NCBI GenBank assembly: GCA_023139025.1
Contig: JAGLOH010000091.1
Coordinates: 1 to 7,797 of the forward strand
Length of the DNA stretch: 7,797 nucleotides
DNA from: Candidatus Heimdallarchaeota archaeon
GTDB lineage: Archaea > Asgardarchaeota > Heimdallarchaeia > Heimdallarchaeales > Heimdallarchaeaceae
Direction of reading: 5' to 3'
Shown here one piece after another: positions 1 to 7,230 of the stretch. The position numbers and the translations under genes were made by a program. The notes beneath the pieces were generated by a model. It made no database searches. It saw only the letters and a list, made by a program, of their open reading frames with translations, and was not told the origin of the DNA. Each line of letters opens with the position of its first letter. The first letter of the stretch is position 1.

Positions 1-35
1 GGATATTCATTATTTACTTGTGAAAGACAATTAAC

Positions 36-44
36 GTTTTATAG
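36..44 (+). promoter_or_regulatory. Probable TATA box for the zinc-ribbon gene
   Basis: The AT-rich element gttttatag is centred about 25 bp before the ATG at 65. That is the usual archaeal distance from TATA box to transcription start, so transcription would begin at or very near the ATG and the mRNA would be almost leaderless. No Shine-Dalgarno-like sequence is seen before the ATG, which agrees. The motif is short and the region is AT-rich, so this is inference from position. Confidence 0.4.
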
Positions 45-64
45 TAACTTTTCACTGTTTTCAT

Positions 65-484
65 ATGTCTCCATCAAAAGAATCAGATGATTCTGTCGCT
101 GCAGGAGCTGACTTACTTCTAAAGGGTTGGAAGATGATCAATAAGGCATGCCCTGTTTGTGTAGAACCTCTTTATGAAAAAGATGGAAAAGTTGTTTGTG
201 TAAAATGTAAAAAGGAATATGTTCTGGTGGATTCAAAATCTGAAATGCCCCCAACTAAAACATCAGAGGTTCAACAACCAGCAGAAAATTCTTCACCAAA
301 CAATTTCAGTTCATATGATTTCAGCTCATTACCACCTGCTTTAGCAGATACCGCAAAAATAATGCTGGAAAAAATAACCGATCTGAATGCCAAATTAAAA
401 GAAACATCAGATCCCAAAGAGATATCATCAATTTCTTCTTCAATTCGTTCTCTTATTGATTCTCTCCGTTCTCTGAGTTCTTAG
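65..484 (+). CDS. Zinc-ribbon protein, Sjogren/scleroderma autoantigen 1 (Auto_anti-p27/ZNRD2) family
   Basis: This 139-residue soluble protein has the family's two-part N-terminus. A short helix (about residues 14-27, with the LLLKGWKMI pattern) leads into a CPVC...CVKC zinc ribbon with cysteines at 29, 32, 45 and 48. A Ser/Pro/Asn-rich linker follows (about 60-90), then a Leu/Ile/Ser-rich segment (about 91-139) likely to form an amphipathic helix or coiled coil. The ribbon and the preceding helix match the Auto_anti-p27 family shared by archaea and eukaryotes; its molecular role in archaea is not established to my knowledge. The gene faces hef tail to tail and shares 32 bp with it, so the two are not an operon and the context gives only weak functional hints. 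The ATG at 65 is chosen because a TATA-like element lies at the right distance. Family assignment is fairly sure; function is unknown. Confidence 0.75.
   Translation: MSPSKESDDSVAAGADLLLKGWKMINKACPVCVEPLYEKDGKVVCVKCKKEYVLVDSKSEMPPTKTSEVQQPAENSSPNNFSSYDFSSLPPALADTAKIMLEKITDLNAKLKETSDPKEISSISSSIRSLIDSLRSLSS
352..374 (-). terminator. Possible U-rich terminator region for hef
   Basis: About 80 bp past the hef stop, inside the antisense of the zinc-ribbon gene, the minus strand reads two T runs: six T from 374 to 369 and five T further on. No T run occurs right after the hef stop, so these are the first good U-tract candidates. They may be chance products of lysine codons on the plus strand. Confidence 0.2.
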
Positions 485-2924
485 GTTCTTTTTTTACCTT
501 TTCTCTTTTTAAGAACTCTAATTCATCCTTCATACCCTTTATCTCTTCTCCCGTCTCAATTTCGTTATAGTTTGTATAAATAAAATCAACTATGTCAGAA
601 GCGATTTTCTCACCAACACCACGTACTTCAAAGAAGTCCTCTAATTTCGCATTCATAATCTCTTTAACCGATCCAAAATGCTTCAGCATTCTACTAGATA
701 TCTTGTGGTCAACATGTGGTAAAGAAGCAATAGCTTCTTCCAACTGCGACTTAAGACCTATTCCCTTTCTCTTACCAATTGAAATACTTCTTTTTCTCTC
801 TTCTTGTTCTCTTCTTGCCATAGCAAATAGAATTTCCGCTGTTTCTTTTTGATTTTGAGTGTGAATAATTGGGAGTCTGAAATCTGTAGCTAAAGAGGTT
901 AAAGCTCCAGCAAGTGCATGTGGGTGAAGTGATGAACTGAATAAATTGAAGTTTCCTTCTAAAATCATTACTGGTTTTGCGCAACTTTCTACCAATACTT
1001 TTGTTTGCACAAATAACCGTTTATCCAAAATTGATTTGATAAAATCATCACCGGTTTTTCTCTCCACTACGATTTGATCTGAACAAATATAGTCACCAAT
1101 GTCTAATCTTTCAAATCCTAGTTCTACATTTTTGTTCATCAATTCTTTAATGACGACTGAATTTCTTTCTCTACTATCACAAATTACTTTGATTTTTCCC
1201 TTTTCTTTAACGAATTTAACCTCTTTAGTTTCTTTTTCTAGGTTTTCTAGTTCTTCTAGATTTTCTTCTTGATATCCTTGTATCTTGGTTGAAACTTTTT
1301 CTGCTTCTTTGAGGAAATCCATAATGCCTTTTTGTTTATCTTTCGTTGCTGTTTCTTTCTTTTTTAAGGGTTTTTCAAGCCTCTTCACGAGTTTTTTCAT
1401 TTTTTGAGCCTGTCTCTTAGCTGCCCACATATATGCTTCATCTCTGGTTCCCTCAGCGATGAGCATAATTACTTTTCCTTCCTTCCTTCTTCCTGTCCGT
1501 CCCTTTCTCTGAATTAATCTGATAGCACTTGGGACAGCATCATAGAAAATTACTAACTCACACTCACCGATGTCTAACCCTTCTTCTGCAACACTGGTTG
1601 AAATTAATGCGTTGTAAGTTCCATCTCGAAAAGATTGCATAATTTCAATTTGTTCTTTCTGGGAAAGGCCTTTATCTCCTCTTGCGGAAGATTGTCCCAC
1701 AAACCAGTGAGAATTTATCCCGTTTATTTTGTTTAGTTCTTCACTAATTATTTTAGCAGCTACTCTGAAATGTGCAAAAATAAGTATTCTGTTGTTTGGA
1801 TTATTCGATAATTCCCCAATTACAATTTCCTTTAATCTTTCAATTTTCGGGTGAATAATTTTCTTTTCTTGAAGAGTTTGAACAGATTCTACAACTTGTC
1901 GCATTTCATCTGAGAACATTAATTCTTTTAGTGCTCTACTTCCTTTCCCAAACTTAATCTCATTGATTTGTTTTTCTAAATATTTACTTAGTGAAGGTAT
2001 TCCTTGTGTTTCAATAAGTTCTATGGCATGAGATAATCGAATTGAATTACCTACTAAAGACATGGCTCTGAAGAATTCTGTTCTATCTTCTTGATCTGAA
2101 TTACTGAAGATTTCATTTACCCTTGCTCTTAACTGTAATAATTCCCTCCTAGGATTATTTTTTGGGGAGACCGATTTAATAATCTTAAGTTCTTTTAATC
2201 CCTCTAGGATAACCTTGAAGAGATCATTTAGTGTATCAATAATTGTTTTAAACTCGTCTGATAGTGGAATAATTTCCCAGCTTTCATCAATTTCATGTAT
2301 ATATTGCCTAACATCATCTGATCTTTCATCACGCATTTCGATGTTAGTGATTCCAAGATTTGATTTAATTTCATTAATTCTTTCAATTTTTGAACCAGGA
2401 CTAGCGGTTATACCAAGCAATAAAGGATTAGTAGCTCTTTTACGATATTGCTCCGCGATGAAAACATAGCTATGGTCCCCGACAGCTTTATGCGCTTCAT
2501 CTAAGCACAGAAAAATAATTTCTTCCAATTTGACTCTTCTTTGAATTATGTCATTCTGTATGGTTTGAGGTGTAGTAATGAACACTTGGCCATTATCCCA
2601 AATCTCCTTGCGTTTCTTTGGATCAATTTGCCCAGAAACTTGAACAATTTTATTTTGATCAATATTTAGTGATTCACGGGTTGTACGCTCGTGCTGTTCA
2701 AGTAAGGGTTTTGTTGGAGCACAAAAAACGATTTTTCCTTCTGGAAATTTCTCTAATCTTTGTGCAGTAATCATCAGATAAAGAACTGTTTTACCTAACC
2801 CTGTTGGCAAAATAACAAGGGAATTTTCCTTAATACAAGAGGCAAAAAGAGTCTGTTGGTATAATCTTGCTTCAATTGTATTTTGCTTAATCAAAGGATG
2901 ATTTAGGTATTCAGTCTGGTTCAT
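453..2924 (-). CDS. hef: Hef: archaeal XPF/FANCM-family fork helicase-nuclease
   Basis: Hef acts on stalled or branched replication forks, joining an SF2 DNA helicase to an XPF-type structure-specific nuclease. Numbered from the ATG (823 residues), the helicase has Walker A PTGLGKT at 40-46, DEAH at 142-145, TAS at 173-175, a helical insertion at about 225-350, and motif VI QRKGRTGR at 472-479. A Lys/Glu-rich linker (about 510-580) contains QKGIMDFL at 531-538, which resembles a PCNA-binding PIP box. The ERCC4 nuclease keeps GD at 610-611, ERK at 621-623 and Asp627, so GDXnERKX3D is intact. Tandem helix-hairpin-helix motifs span about 730-785, before a charged tail. Length and order match euryarchaeal Hef. 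The frame extends upstream to TTG at 2942, but ATG at 2924 is preferred: it is the standard codon, lies at a suitable distance from the TATA elements, and precedes the first family-like residues. The gene is monocistronic, divergent from the MFS gene and convergent with the zinc-ribbon gene. Confidence 0.93.
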   Translation of the reverse strand: MNQTEYLNHPLIKQNTIEARLYQQTLFASCIKENSLVILPTGLGKTVLYLMITAQRLEKFPEGKIVFCAPTKPLLEQHERTTRESLNIDQNKIVQVSGQIDPKKRKEIWDNGQVFITTPQTIQNDIIQRRVKLEEIIFLCLDEAHKAVGDHSYVFIAEQYRKRATNPLLLGITASPGSKIERINEIKSNLGITNIEMRDERSDDVRQYIHEIDESWEIIPLSDEFKTIIDTLNDLFKVILEGLKELKIIKSVSPKNNPRRELLQLRARVNEIFSNSDQEDRTEFFRAMSLVGNSIRLSHAIELIETQGIPSLSKYLEKQINEIKFGKGSRALKELMFSDEMRQVVESVQTLQEKKIIHPKIERLKEIVIGELSNNPNNRILIFAHFRVAAKIISEELNKINGINSHWFVGQSSARGDKGLSQKEQIEIMQSFRDGTYNALISTSVAEEGLDIGECELVIFYDAVPSAIRLIQRKGRTGRRKEGKVIMLIAEGTRDEAYMWAAKRQAQKMKKLVKRLEKPLKKKETATKDKQKGIMDFLKEAEKVSTKIQGYQEENLEELENLEKETKEVKFVKEKGKIKVICDSRERNSVVIKELMNKNVELGFERLDIGDYICSDQIVVERKTGDDFIKSILDKRLFVQTKVLVESCAKPVMILEGNFNLFSSSLHPHALAGALTSLATDFRLPIIHTQNQKETAEILFAMARREQEERKRSISIGKRKGIGLKSQLEEAIASLPHVDHKISSRMLKHFGSVKEIMNAKLEDFFEVRGVGEKIASDIVDFIYTNYNEIETGEEIKGMKDELEFLKREKVKKEPKNSENGENQ
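486..510 (+). terminator. Oligo-T tract, possible terminator of the zinc-ribbon gene
   Basis: Directly after the stop codon the plus strand has a T-rich run, with seven consecutive T at 489-495 followed by further T clusters to 510. Archaeal RNA polymerase can terminate at U-rich tracts without a hairpin. The same bases encode the lysine-rich C-terminus of Hef on the other strand, so the tract may reflect that coding and not selection for termination. Confidence 0.35.
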
Positions 2925-2956
2925 TTTAAACCACAATAACAATTTACATATGATGT

Positions 2957-2976
2957 TTTATATTTGAATATATAAA
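2957..2976 (-). promoter_or_regulatory. TATA-like promoter elements for hef
   Basis: On the minus strand TTTATATA (2976-2969) and TATAAA (2962-2957) lie about 50 and 35 bp before the hef ATG at 2924. Starting transcription about 25 bp downstream would give leaders of roughly 10-25 nt. Either could be the working box. The first is nearly palindromic (tatataaata on plus), so it could in principle also act toward the MFS gene. Assigned by motif and position only. Confidence 0.45.
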
Positions 2977-3030
2977 TAATGGTTCTTTCTTATCCATTAA
3001 CCAGATTAAAGTATTTTCAATACAAAAATC

Positions 3031-3037
3031 TTTTAAT
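3031..3037 (+). promoter_or_regulatory. Candidate TATA element for the MFS gene
   Basis: The sequence ttttaat lies about 30-36 bp before the MFS ATG at 3067, so transcription would begin a few bases upstream of the start codon. It is a weak match. The purine-rich stretch gagaaaga at 3051-3058 could help ribosome binding, but it is not a clear Shine-Dalgarno sequence. The alternative is the stronger TATATAAATA near 2969-2978, which would give a leader of about 65 nt. Confidence 0.3.
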
Positions 3038-3066
3038 GAAGAACTAAAAAGAGAAAGATATTCAAT

Positions 3067-4566
3067 ATGAGTTCTAATAACAGTAATACTGAAAAGCTTT
3101 CGGGGCCCCAACTAAAAATCATAACGTTGGTGAGTGCTGTAGGTGTAGGAGTTTTTATGTCCTCTATGGATGCTTCCATAGTAGTAGTACTTCTAGAACA
3201 ATTTCAAGCAGATTATGGAGTTACTCCACCTATAGTACAATGGGTAATACTTTCCTATCTCCTAACCATGATGGCTTTTACTGTAATTGCAGGAGATTTA
3301 GGAGATAGATATAGCAACAAAAGAATTTTCCAATATGGGATGGTTCTTTTTGCAATAGGATCCCTTTTCTGTTATCTATCGATTGAGTTTCTTCTTAGGT
3401 CAATATGGTATTTAGTATTCAGCAGAGTAATACAGGCAGTTGGGGCCACTGGAATGATGGCAAACGGGATGGCATTAGTAACAAGATTCACAACAAAGAA
3501 GAATAGAGGAACAGCAGTAGGTATAAACAATGTTGTTATTTCTATAGCAGTTATCTTAGGACCTGTTTTTGGAACTGTTATGAGTCAATATTGGAATATT
3601 AGTGGTGTGTTTTTGATTAATCTTCCAATTGCTGTTATTGGATTAACGCTAGTACATTTTAATATTCCCAAAACTCCACCATTAAAAGAAAGGAGAACAG
3701 CAGATCATCTAGGATCCTTATTATTTGCAATATTTCTAATGATTTTAGTTTTGAGCTTCACCATCTTTCCCGAAACAGAAACTATTCCTAAAGCAAGAAT
3801 GTGGGCTGGATTAGCTTTAGGTTTCAGCCTTCTTGTTCTTCCAGTTTTCATTTGGTGGGAAAGAAAAACGTCTAGTCCTCTGATTGATTTCAAGATGTTA
3901 AAGAACAGGAAGATTTCAATAGGTTTAGTTACCGCTGTATTAAAACACCAAGGGTATATAGTTATAATCTATCAATTTAGCTTGTTTTTACCGAGATTTA
4001 GTATAACGCACACTCCGATAGAACTTGGTTTGGTGCTTTCAGGAATAGCAATAGGTATGGCACTTTTTGCAGCAGTTTCAGGAAAATTATCAAACACAAT
4101 TGATGCAAGATATTTATGTACTGGCGCAATGATAGGTGTTGCCATAATGCTTGCAGTACTTTCAGCATTAATTGATGTTAATGCTCATCTGTCGATATAT
4201 ATTGTCTCAGCAATTGTGATAGGTATCTGTATAGGAATGTTTCAATCTCCCAATGGTAATAGTATTATGAGTGCAGCACCAAAGGAAAAACTTGGGATTG
4301 CAAGCGCTTTACACGGTTTAACAACTAGTGTAGGGATAAGTTTGGGAACAGCTCTTTCTACAGCTATTCTTGCTTTGGTAGCGGGTCTTGCTTCAAGTAA
4401 AAATGGTCTACCTATTTATGGAGAAGTAAATTACGCGATTGGACTCAAATGGGTATTTGGTATATATGCAGTAATAACCTTTTTGGGGGCAATTCTATCC
4501 TATTTCAGAGGACCAGAAGATAGAAGTGCTGATGAACCTATAGAAAAAGTAATGAAAACACATTAA
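3067..4566 (+). CDS. MFS exporter, DHA2 (EmrB/QacA-like) 14-helix drug-efflux family
   Basis: This 499-residue integral membrane protein probably exports a small hydrophobic or toxic compound by proton antiport. About 14 hydrophobic segments are visible, at roughly 18-42, 57-77, 87-106, 112-136, 150-172, 178-199, 214-233, 245-263, 284-308, 318-336, 348-368, 374-394, 412-440 and 459-479. This fits the 14-helix DHA2 group and not 12-helix carriers. Family motifs are present: the helix-1 motif with Asp35 (MDASIVVVLL), motif A GDLGDRYSNKR at 76-86 between helices 2 and 3, Arg120 in helix 4 (FSRVIQAVGA), and a motif C-like ILGPVFGT at 163-170 in helix 5, with FLINLP at 182-187. The usual GG of motif C is GT here. 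Substrate cannot be read from sequence. No regulator gene is adjacent; the gene stands alone between hef (divergent) and valS. Similar AT content gives no clear sign of recent transfer. Confidence 0.85.
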   Translation: MSSNNSNTEKLSGPQLKIITLVSAVGVGVFMSSMDASIVVVLLEQFQADYGVTPPIVQWVILSYLLTMMAFTVIAGDLGDRYSNKRIFQYGMVLFAIGSLFCYLSIEFLLRSIWYLVFSRVIQAVGATGMMANGMALVTRFTTKKNRGTAVGINNVVISIAVILGPVFGTVMSQYWNISGVFLINLPIAVIGLTLVHFNIPKTPPLKERRTADHLGSLLFAIFLMILVLSFTIFPETETIPKARMWAGLALGFSLLVLPVFIWWERKTSSPLIDFKMLKNRKISIGLVTAVLKHQGYIVIIYQFSLFLPRFSITHTPIELGLVLSGIAIGMALFAAVSGKLSNTIDARYLCTGAMIGVAIMLAVLSALIDVNAHLSIYIVSAIVIGICIGMFQSPNGNSIMSAAPKEKLGIASALHGLTTSVGISLGTALSTAILALVAGLASSKNGLPIYGEVNYAIGLKWVFGIYAVITFLGAILSYFRGPEDRSADEPIEKVMKTH

Positions 4567-4580
4567 GTTTTCATTCTTTC
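4567..4580 (+). terminator. T-rich tract after the MFS gene
   Basis: The bases after the MFS stop read gttttcattctttc, a T-rich stretch able to act as an archaeal U-tract terminator. There is no hairpin, and the longest run is four T, so support is modest. Confidence 0.25.
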
Positions 4581-4641
4581 TAGCTAAGAAAAATTGACGA
4601 AGTTTTTAAAATGGTTCTTATCTTCATACAAACATAGAGGC

Positions 4642-4650
4642 TTTATATTA
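4642..4650 (+). promoter_or_regulatory. Probable TATA box for valS
   Basis: The sequence tttatatta is the best TATA-box match in the 142-bp gap between the MFS gene and valS, and it follows a purine-rich stretch (acatagagg) that could serve as BRE. It predicts a start near 4672-4675 and a leader of about 35 nt. Competing AT-rich boxes occur at 4603-4611 (tttttaaaa) and 4672-4679 (tttttaaa), so the choice is uncertain. Confidence 0.4.
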
Positions 4651-4699
4651 ATTGGGTGAGTAATCACTCCATTTTTAAAGCAACGAAAAACAGCAATAT

Positions 4700-4705
4700 T
4701 AAAGG
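4700..4705 (+). promoter_or_regulatory. Possible ribosome-binding site for valS
   Basis: The stretch taaagg lies just before the ATG at 4709, with a short spacing of three bases. The next codon upstream in frame is TTG at 4706, which would lie directly against this element. The ATG is therefore preferred over the TTG, although the spacing is tighter than usual. Confidence 0.3.
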
Positions 4706-4708
4706 TTG

Positions 4709-7183
4709 ATGACTGTGAGTGAATTCGTTCCTAGACTAACAGAAAAAACATATGACCCCCAAACAAAGGATATAGAACTTTTCAATATTTGGCAAAAGGA
4801 AAAACTGTTTGCATTTAACAAAAACTCAGGAAAGCCAATCTATAGTATAGATACCCCTCCGCCTTATGCAAATGCTCCTTGGCACATGGGTGGTGCTATC
4901 CATTATAGTGGAATAGATATGATTGCTAGATATAAACGTATGTCTGGAAATGAAATCTTATTTCCAATGTGTTTGGATCGCAATGGCTTACCAATTGAAG
5001 TTCAAGCTGAAAAGGAATTCAGGGTATCCATGCATGATGTTCCAAGAGAAGAATTTCTGAAAATGTGCAAAAGAATCTTAGACCGTGTAGGTGACCAAAT
5101 ACTACACGTATGCAGAATTTTAGGATTCAGTAATAATTCCTTTGAATGGGACGAAGTTTACAAAACTGATGAAGAGCAGTATAGAGCATTAACTCAAGCA
5201 ACTTTCATTAAATTGTTCAATGAAAACCAAATTTACGAAGATGATCGCCCAAATAATTATTGTACTCGGTGTAAAACAACAATAGCAGATAATGAAATTG
5301 ATTATAAAGCAGATTCGCATTTACTTTACGATATTAGGTTCAAAGTAAAAGAAACAGGTGAGGAGTTAATTATTTCAACATCTAGACCTGAATTGATACC
5401 CGCTATAGGTGTAGTAATCTTCAATCCAAAAGATGAAAGGTATTTGCATTTAGAGGGGAAGACTGCTATATCTCCTATATTTGAAGATGAAGTGCTGATT
5501 ATGCCTCATCATTATGCAAAATCTGAATTTGGAACTGGTATAATGATGGTATGTGCTTATGGAGATTCAGGAGATGTTCAGATATTTAGAGAACTTCAAT
5601 TAAATCCCACTACTGTGATAGATACAGATGGTAAGATAACGGAACAAGTACCAACTTATGCAGGTTTAACAGTGAAAGAAGCAAAAAAGCAAATTGCTAT
5701 TGATCTTGAAGAACAAGGATTCATTCTTGAGAAAACAGATGCATCTCATAATTTCCCAATATGTTCTAGATGCAAGAACGAAGTAGAGTTTCTAGCGATG
5801 CCTGAATATTACCTAAGACAAGTAGAATATGTTCCAAAGTTACATGAGTATGCACAAGAGATGGAATTTTTCCCACCTTTTATGAGACAGGTTTGGGTAG
5901 ATTGGTTGAACGTTGTTTCGATTGACTGGCCAATAAGCAGAAGACGATACTATGGAACAGAAGTACCTATTTGGTATTGTAAAAAATGTAATCATCCCAG
6001 TGTACCTGAACCAGGACCTTATTATCAGCCTTGGAAAAATGACCCTCCATTTGGTACATGTGAAAAATGCAATAGCTCCGAGGGTTTTGAAGGTGATTCA
6101 CGTACTTTTGACACTTGGATGGATTCTTCAATTAGTGAAATATACATCAGTAAACATCCTCACAACAAGAAAGATGAAGAGCTTTTTAAGGAATTGAACA
6201 GCAGACCCTTTATATGTGATATAAGACCTCAAGGTAAGGATATAGTACGAACATGGTTACATTATACTATGCTAAGGGGTCTTCAACTTCATAATAAACC
6301 CGCATTTAATCATGCTTGGATTTCAGGACATGTGGTAAATAGTAAAGGCGAAAAGATGTCAAAAAGCAAAGGAACTGTTGTACAACCTGAGAAAATGATT
6401 GAGAAATATGGCGGTGATGCTGTGAGATTTTATGGAGCAGCTGAAGCAAGTCATGGCTCTGATATCAGATTCAATCAGCAGAGATTACAAGGTATTTCCA
6501 AGTTCATAAACAAATTTTACAATATTGCCAAATTTGCTAGTAGATTTCCTAAAATTGAAGATGAATCAGAAATTTCTTTACAACCCGCTGATGAATGGAT
6601 ACTATCTGAATTAGCTAAGACCATAGAAGAATCTCATAAAGGTTATGAGATATATGACTTTCAAATACCTGCTAAAACTCTTCGAAACTTTGCTTGGGAA
6701 ACATTCGCTTCACATTATGTGGAACTTGTAAAAGGAAGAGCTTACAACAGAAATGGCTCATACAACAGCAAAAAACAAAAAGCTGCTTGGTTCACCCTTC
6801 ATAAAATTATAAAAGAATTAACCAAAGCTTTAGCTCCAATCATTCCATTTGTTACAGATTTAATCTATAGAGGGATTTATGATTCAAGCGTTCACACACA
6901 AGCTTTTCCAAAACCTGAAGAAATTATTAGAAAATCTGTGTTCACAAATATAACATCATTATTATTAGAACTAAATTCCGCAATTTGGAAGTTTAAGAAA
7001 GATAAGAAACTGCCTTTGAACACTCCTATAAAACAAGCATACTTTCCAAAAGAACTATCTCCATTGATAGGTGATCTTCAATCGATGCACGGAATTGAAA
7101 GTATGGTTGAAAATATAGATAGTATAAAGGAAGGAGAAATAATAAGCCTCACAGAAGAAAATACCATAAACCTGAAATTATAG
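4709..7183 (+). CDS. valS: Valine--tRNA ligase (archaeal ValRS)
   Basis: ValRS is a cytosolic class I synthetase that charges tRNA-Val with valine and edits misactivated threonine. From the ATG it has 824 residues. The nucleotide-binding fold begins with IDTPPPYANAP and a HIGH-type motif reading HMGG at 59-62, followed by DRNGLPIEVQ. The CP1 editing insertion covers about 190-350 and holds TSRPE at 224-228. Cysteine pairs at 185/188 and 352/355 flank that insertion; a second set at 424/427 and 451/454 looks like a zinc ribbon. DWPISRRR at 406-413, DTWMDSS at about 468-474, RPQGKDIVRTW at about 506-516 and KMSKS at 549-553 are diagnostic of ValRS over IleRS or LeuRS. The anticodon-binding helices lie at about 624-770. 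The bacterial C-terminal coiled-coil arm is absent, as expected in archaea. The HMGG form and the surrounding residues recall the thaumarchaeal-type ValRS. The gene is single and convergent with rnp1. Confidence 0.94.
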   Translation: MTVSEFVPRLTEKTYDPQTKDIELFNIWQKEKLFAFNKNSGKPIYSIDTPPPYANAPWHMGGAIHYSGIDMIARYKRMSGNEILFPMCLDRNGLPIEVQAEKEFRVSMHDVPREEFLKMCKRILDRVGDQILHVCRILGFSNNSFEWDEVYKTDEEQYRALTQATFIKLFNENQIYEDDRPNNYCTRCKTTIADNEIDYKADSHLLYDIRFKVKETGEELIISTSRPELIPAIGVVIFNPKDERYLHLEGKTAISPIFEDEVLIMPHHYAKSEFGTGIMMVCAYGDSGDVQIFRELQLNPTTVIDTDGKITEQVPTYAGLTVKEAKKQIAIDLEEQGFILEKTDASHNFPICSRCKNEVEFLAMPEYYLRQVEYVPKLHEYAQEMEFFPPFMRQVWVDWLNVVSIDWPISRRRYYGTEVPIWYCKKCNHPSVPEPGPYYQPWKNDPPFGTCEKCNSSEGFEGDSRTFDTWMDSSISEIYISKHPHNKKDEELFKELNSRPFICDIRPQGKDIVRTWLHYTMLRGLQLHNKPAFNHAWISGHVVNSKGEKMSKSKGTVVQPEKMIEKYGGDAVRFYGAAEASHGSDIRFNQQRLQGISKFINKFYNIAKFASRFPKIEDESEISLQPADEWILSELAKTIEESHKGYEIYDFQIPAKTLRNFAWETFASHYVELVKGRAYNRNGSYNSKKQKAAWFTLHKIIKELTKALAPIIPFVTDLIYRGIYDSSVHTQAFPKPEEIIRKSVFTNITSLLLELNSAIWKFKKDKKLPLNTPIKQAYFPKELSPLIGDLQSMHGIESMVENIDSIKEGEIISLTEENTINLKL

Positions 7184-7194
7184 GTTATTATGAA

Positions 7195-7230
7195 CTGGTA
7201 ATCCGGAATTTACCAGCTAGGAATTTTTTT
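7195..7230 (+). terminator. Stem-loop plus T7 tract after valS
   Basis: CTGGTAA (7195-7201) and TTACCAG (7210-7216) form a perfect 7-bp inverted repeat around an 8-base loop. Seven consecutive T follow at 7224-7230, 41 bp past the valS stop. The T tract is the likely terminator signal for valS. The right arm overlaps the last codons and stop of rnp1, so the structure would also form at the 3' end of the ribosomal operon transcript, though no T run follows on that strand. Confidence 0.45.

Noticed and set aside
592..984. Open frames antisense or out of frame to hef (592-852 plus, 772-984 minus)
   Set aside because: They lie wholly inside the strongly supported hef coding region, have no recognisable motifs and are explained as shadows of that gene.
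2215..2469. Plus-strand open frame of 84 codons inside hef
   Set aside because: Antisense shadow of the Hef helicase region; Ser/Ile-rich with no domain features or ribosome-binding site.
2925..2942. Upstream TTG start of hef, adding six residues (LLWFK-containing extension)
   Set aside because: TTG is a weak start, the added residues do not look like the Hef N-terminus, and the ATG at 2924 has suitably spaced TATA elements.
3705..3893. Minus-strand open frame inside the MFS gene
   Set aside because: Antisense of membrane-protein codons, no promoter and no family resemblance.
453..4566. Hef, zinc-ribbon protein and MFS transporter as a new defence or repair-efflux system
   Set aside because: The three genes have separate promoters and opposing directions, and each matches a known family with an independent role; nothing in the sequence links them beyond adjacency.
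5952..6197. Plus-strand 81-codon open frame inside valS
   Set aside because: It is out of frame with the intact zinc-ribbon and DTWMDSS region of ValRS, so it is a shadow.
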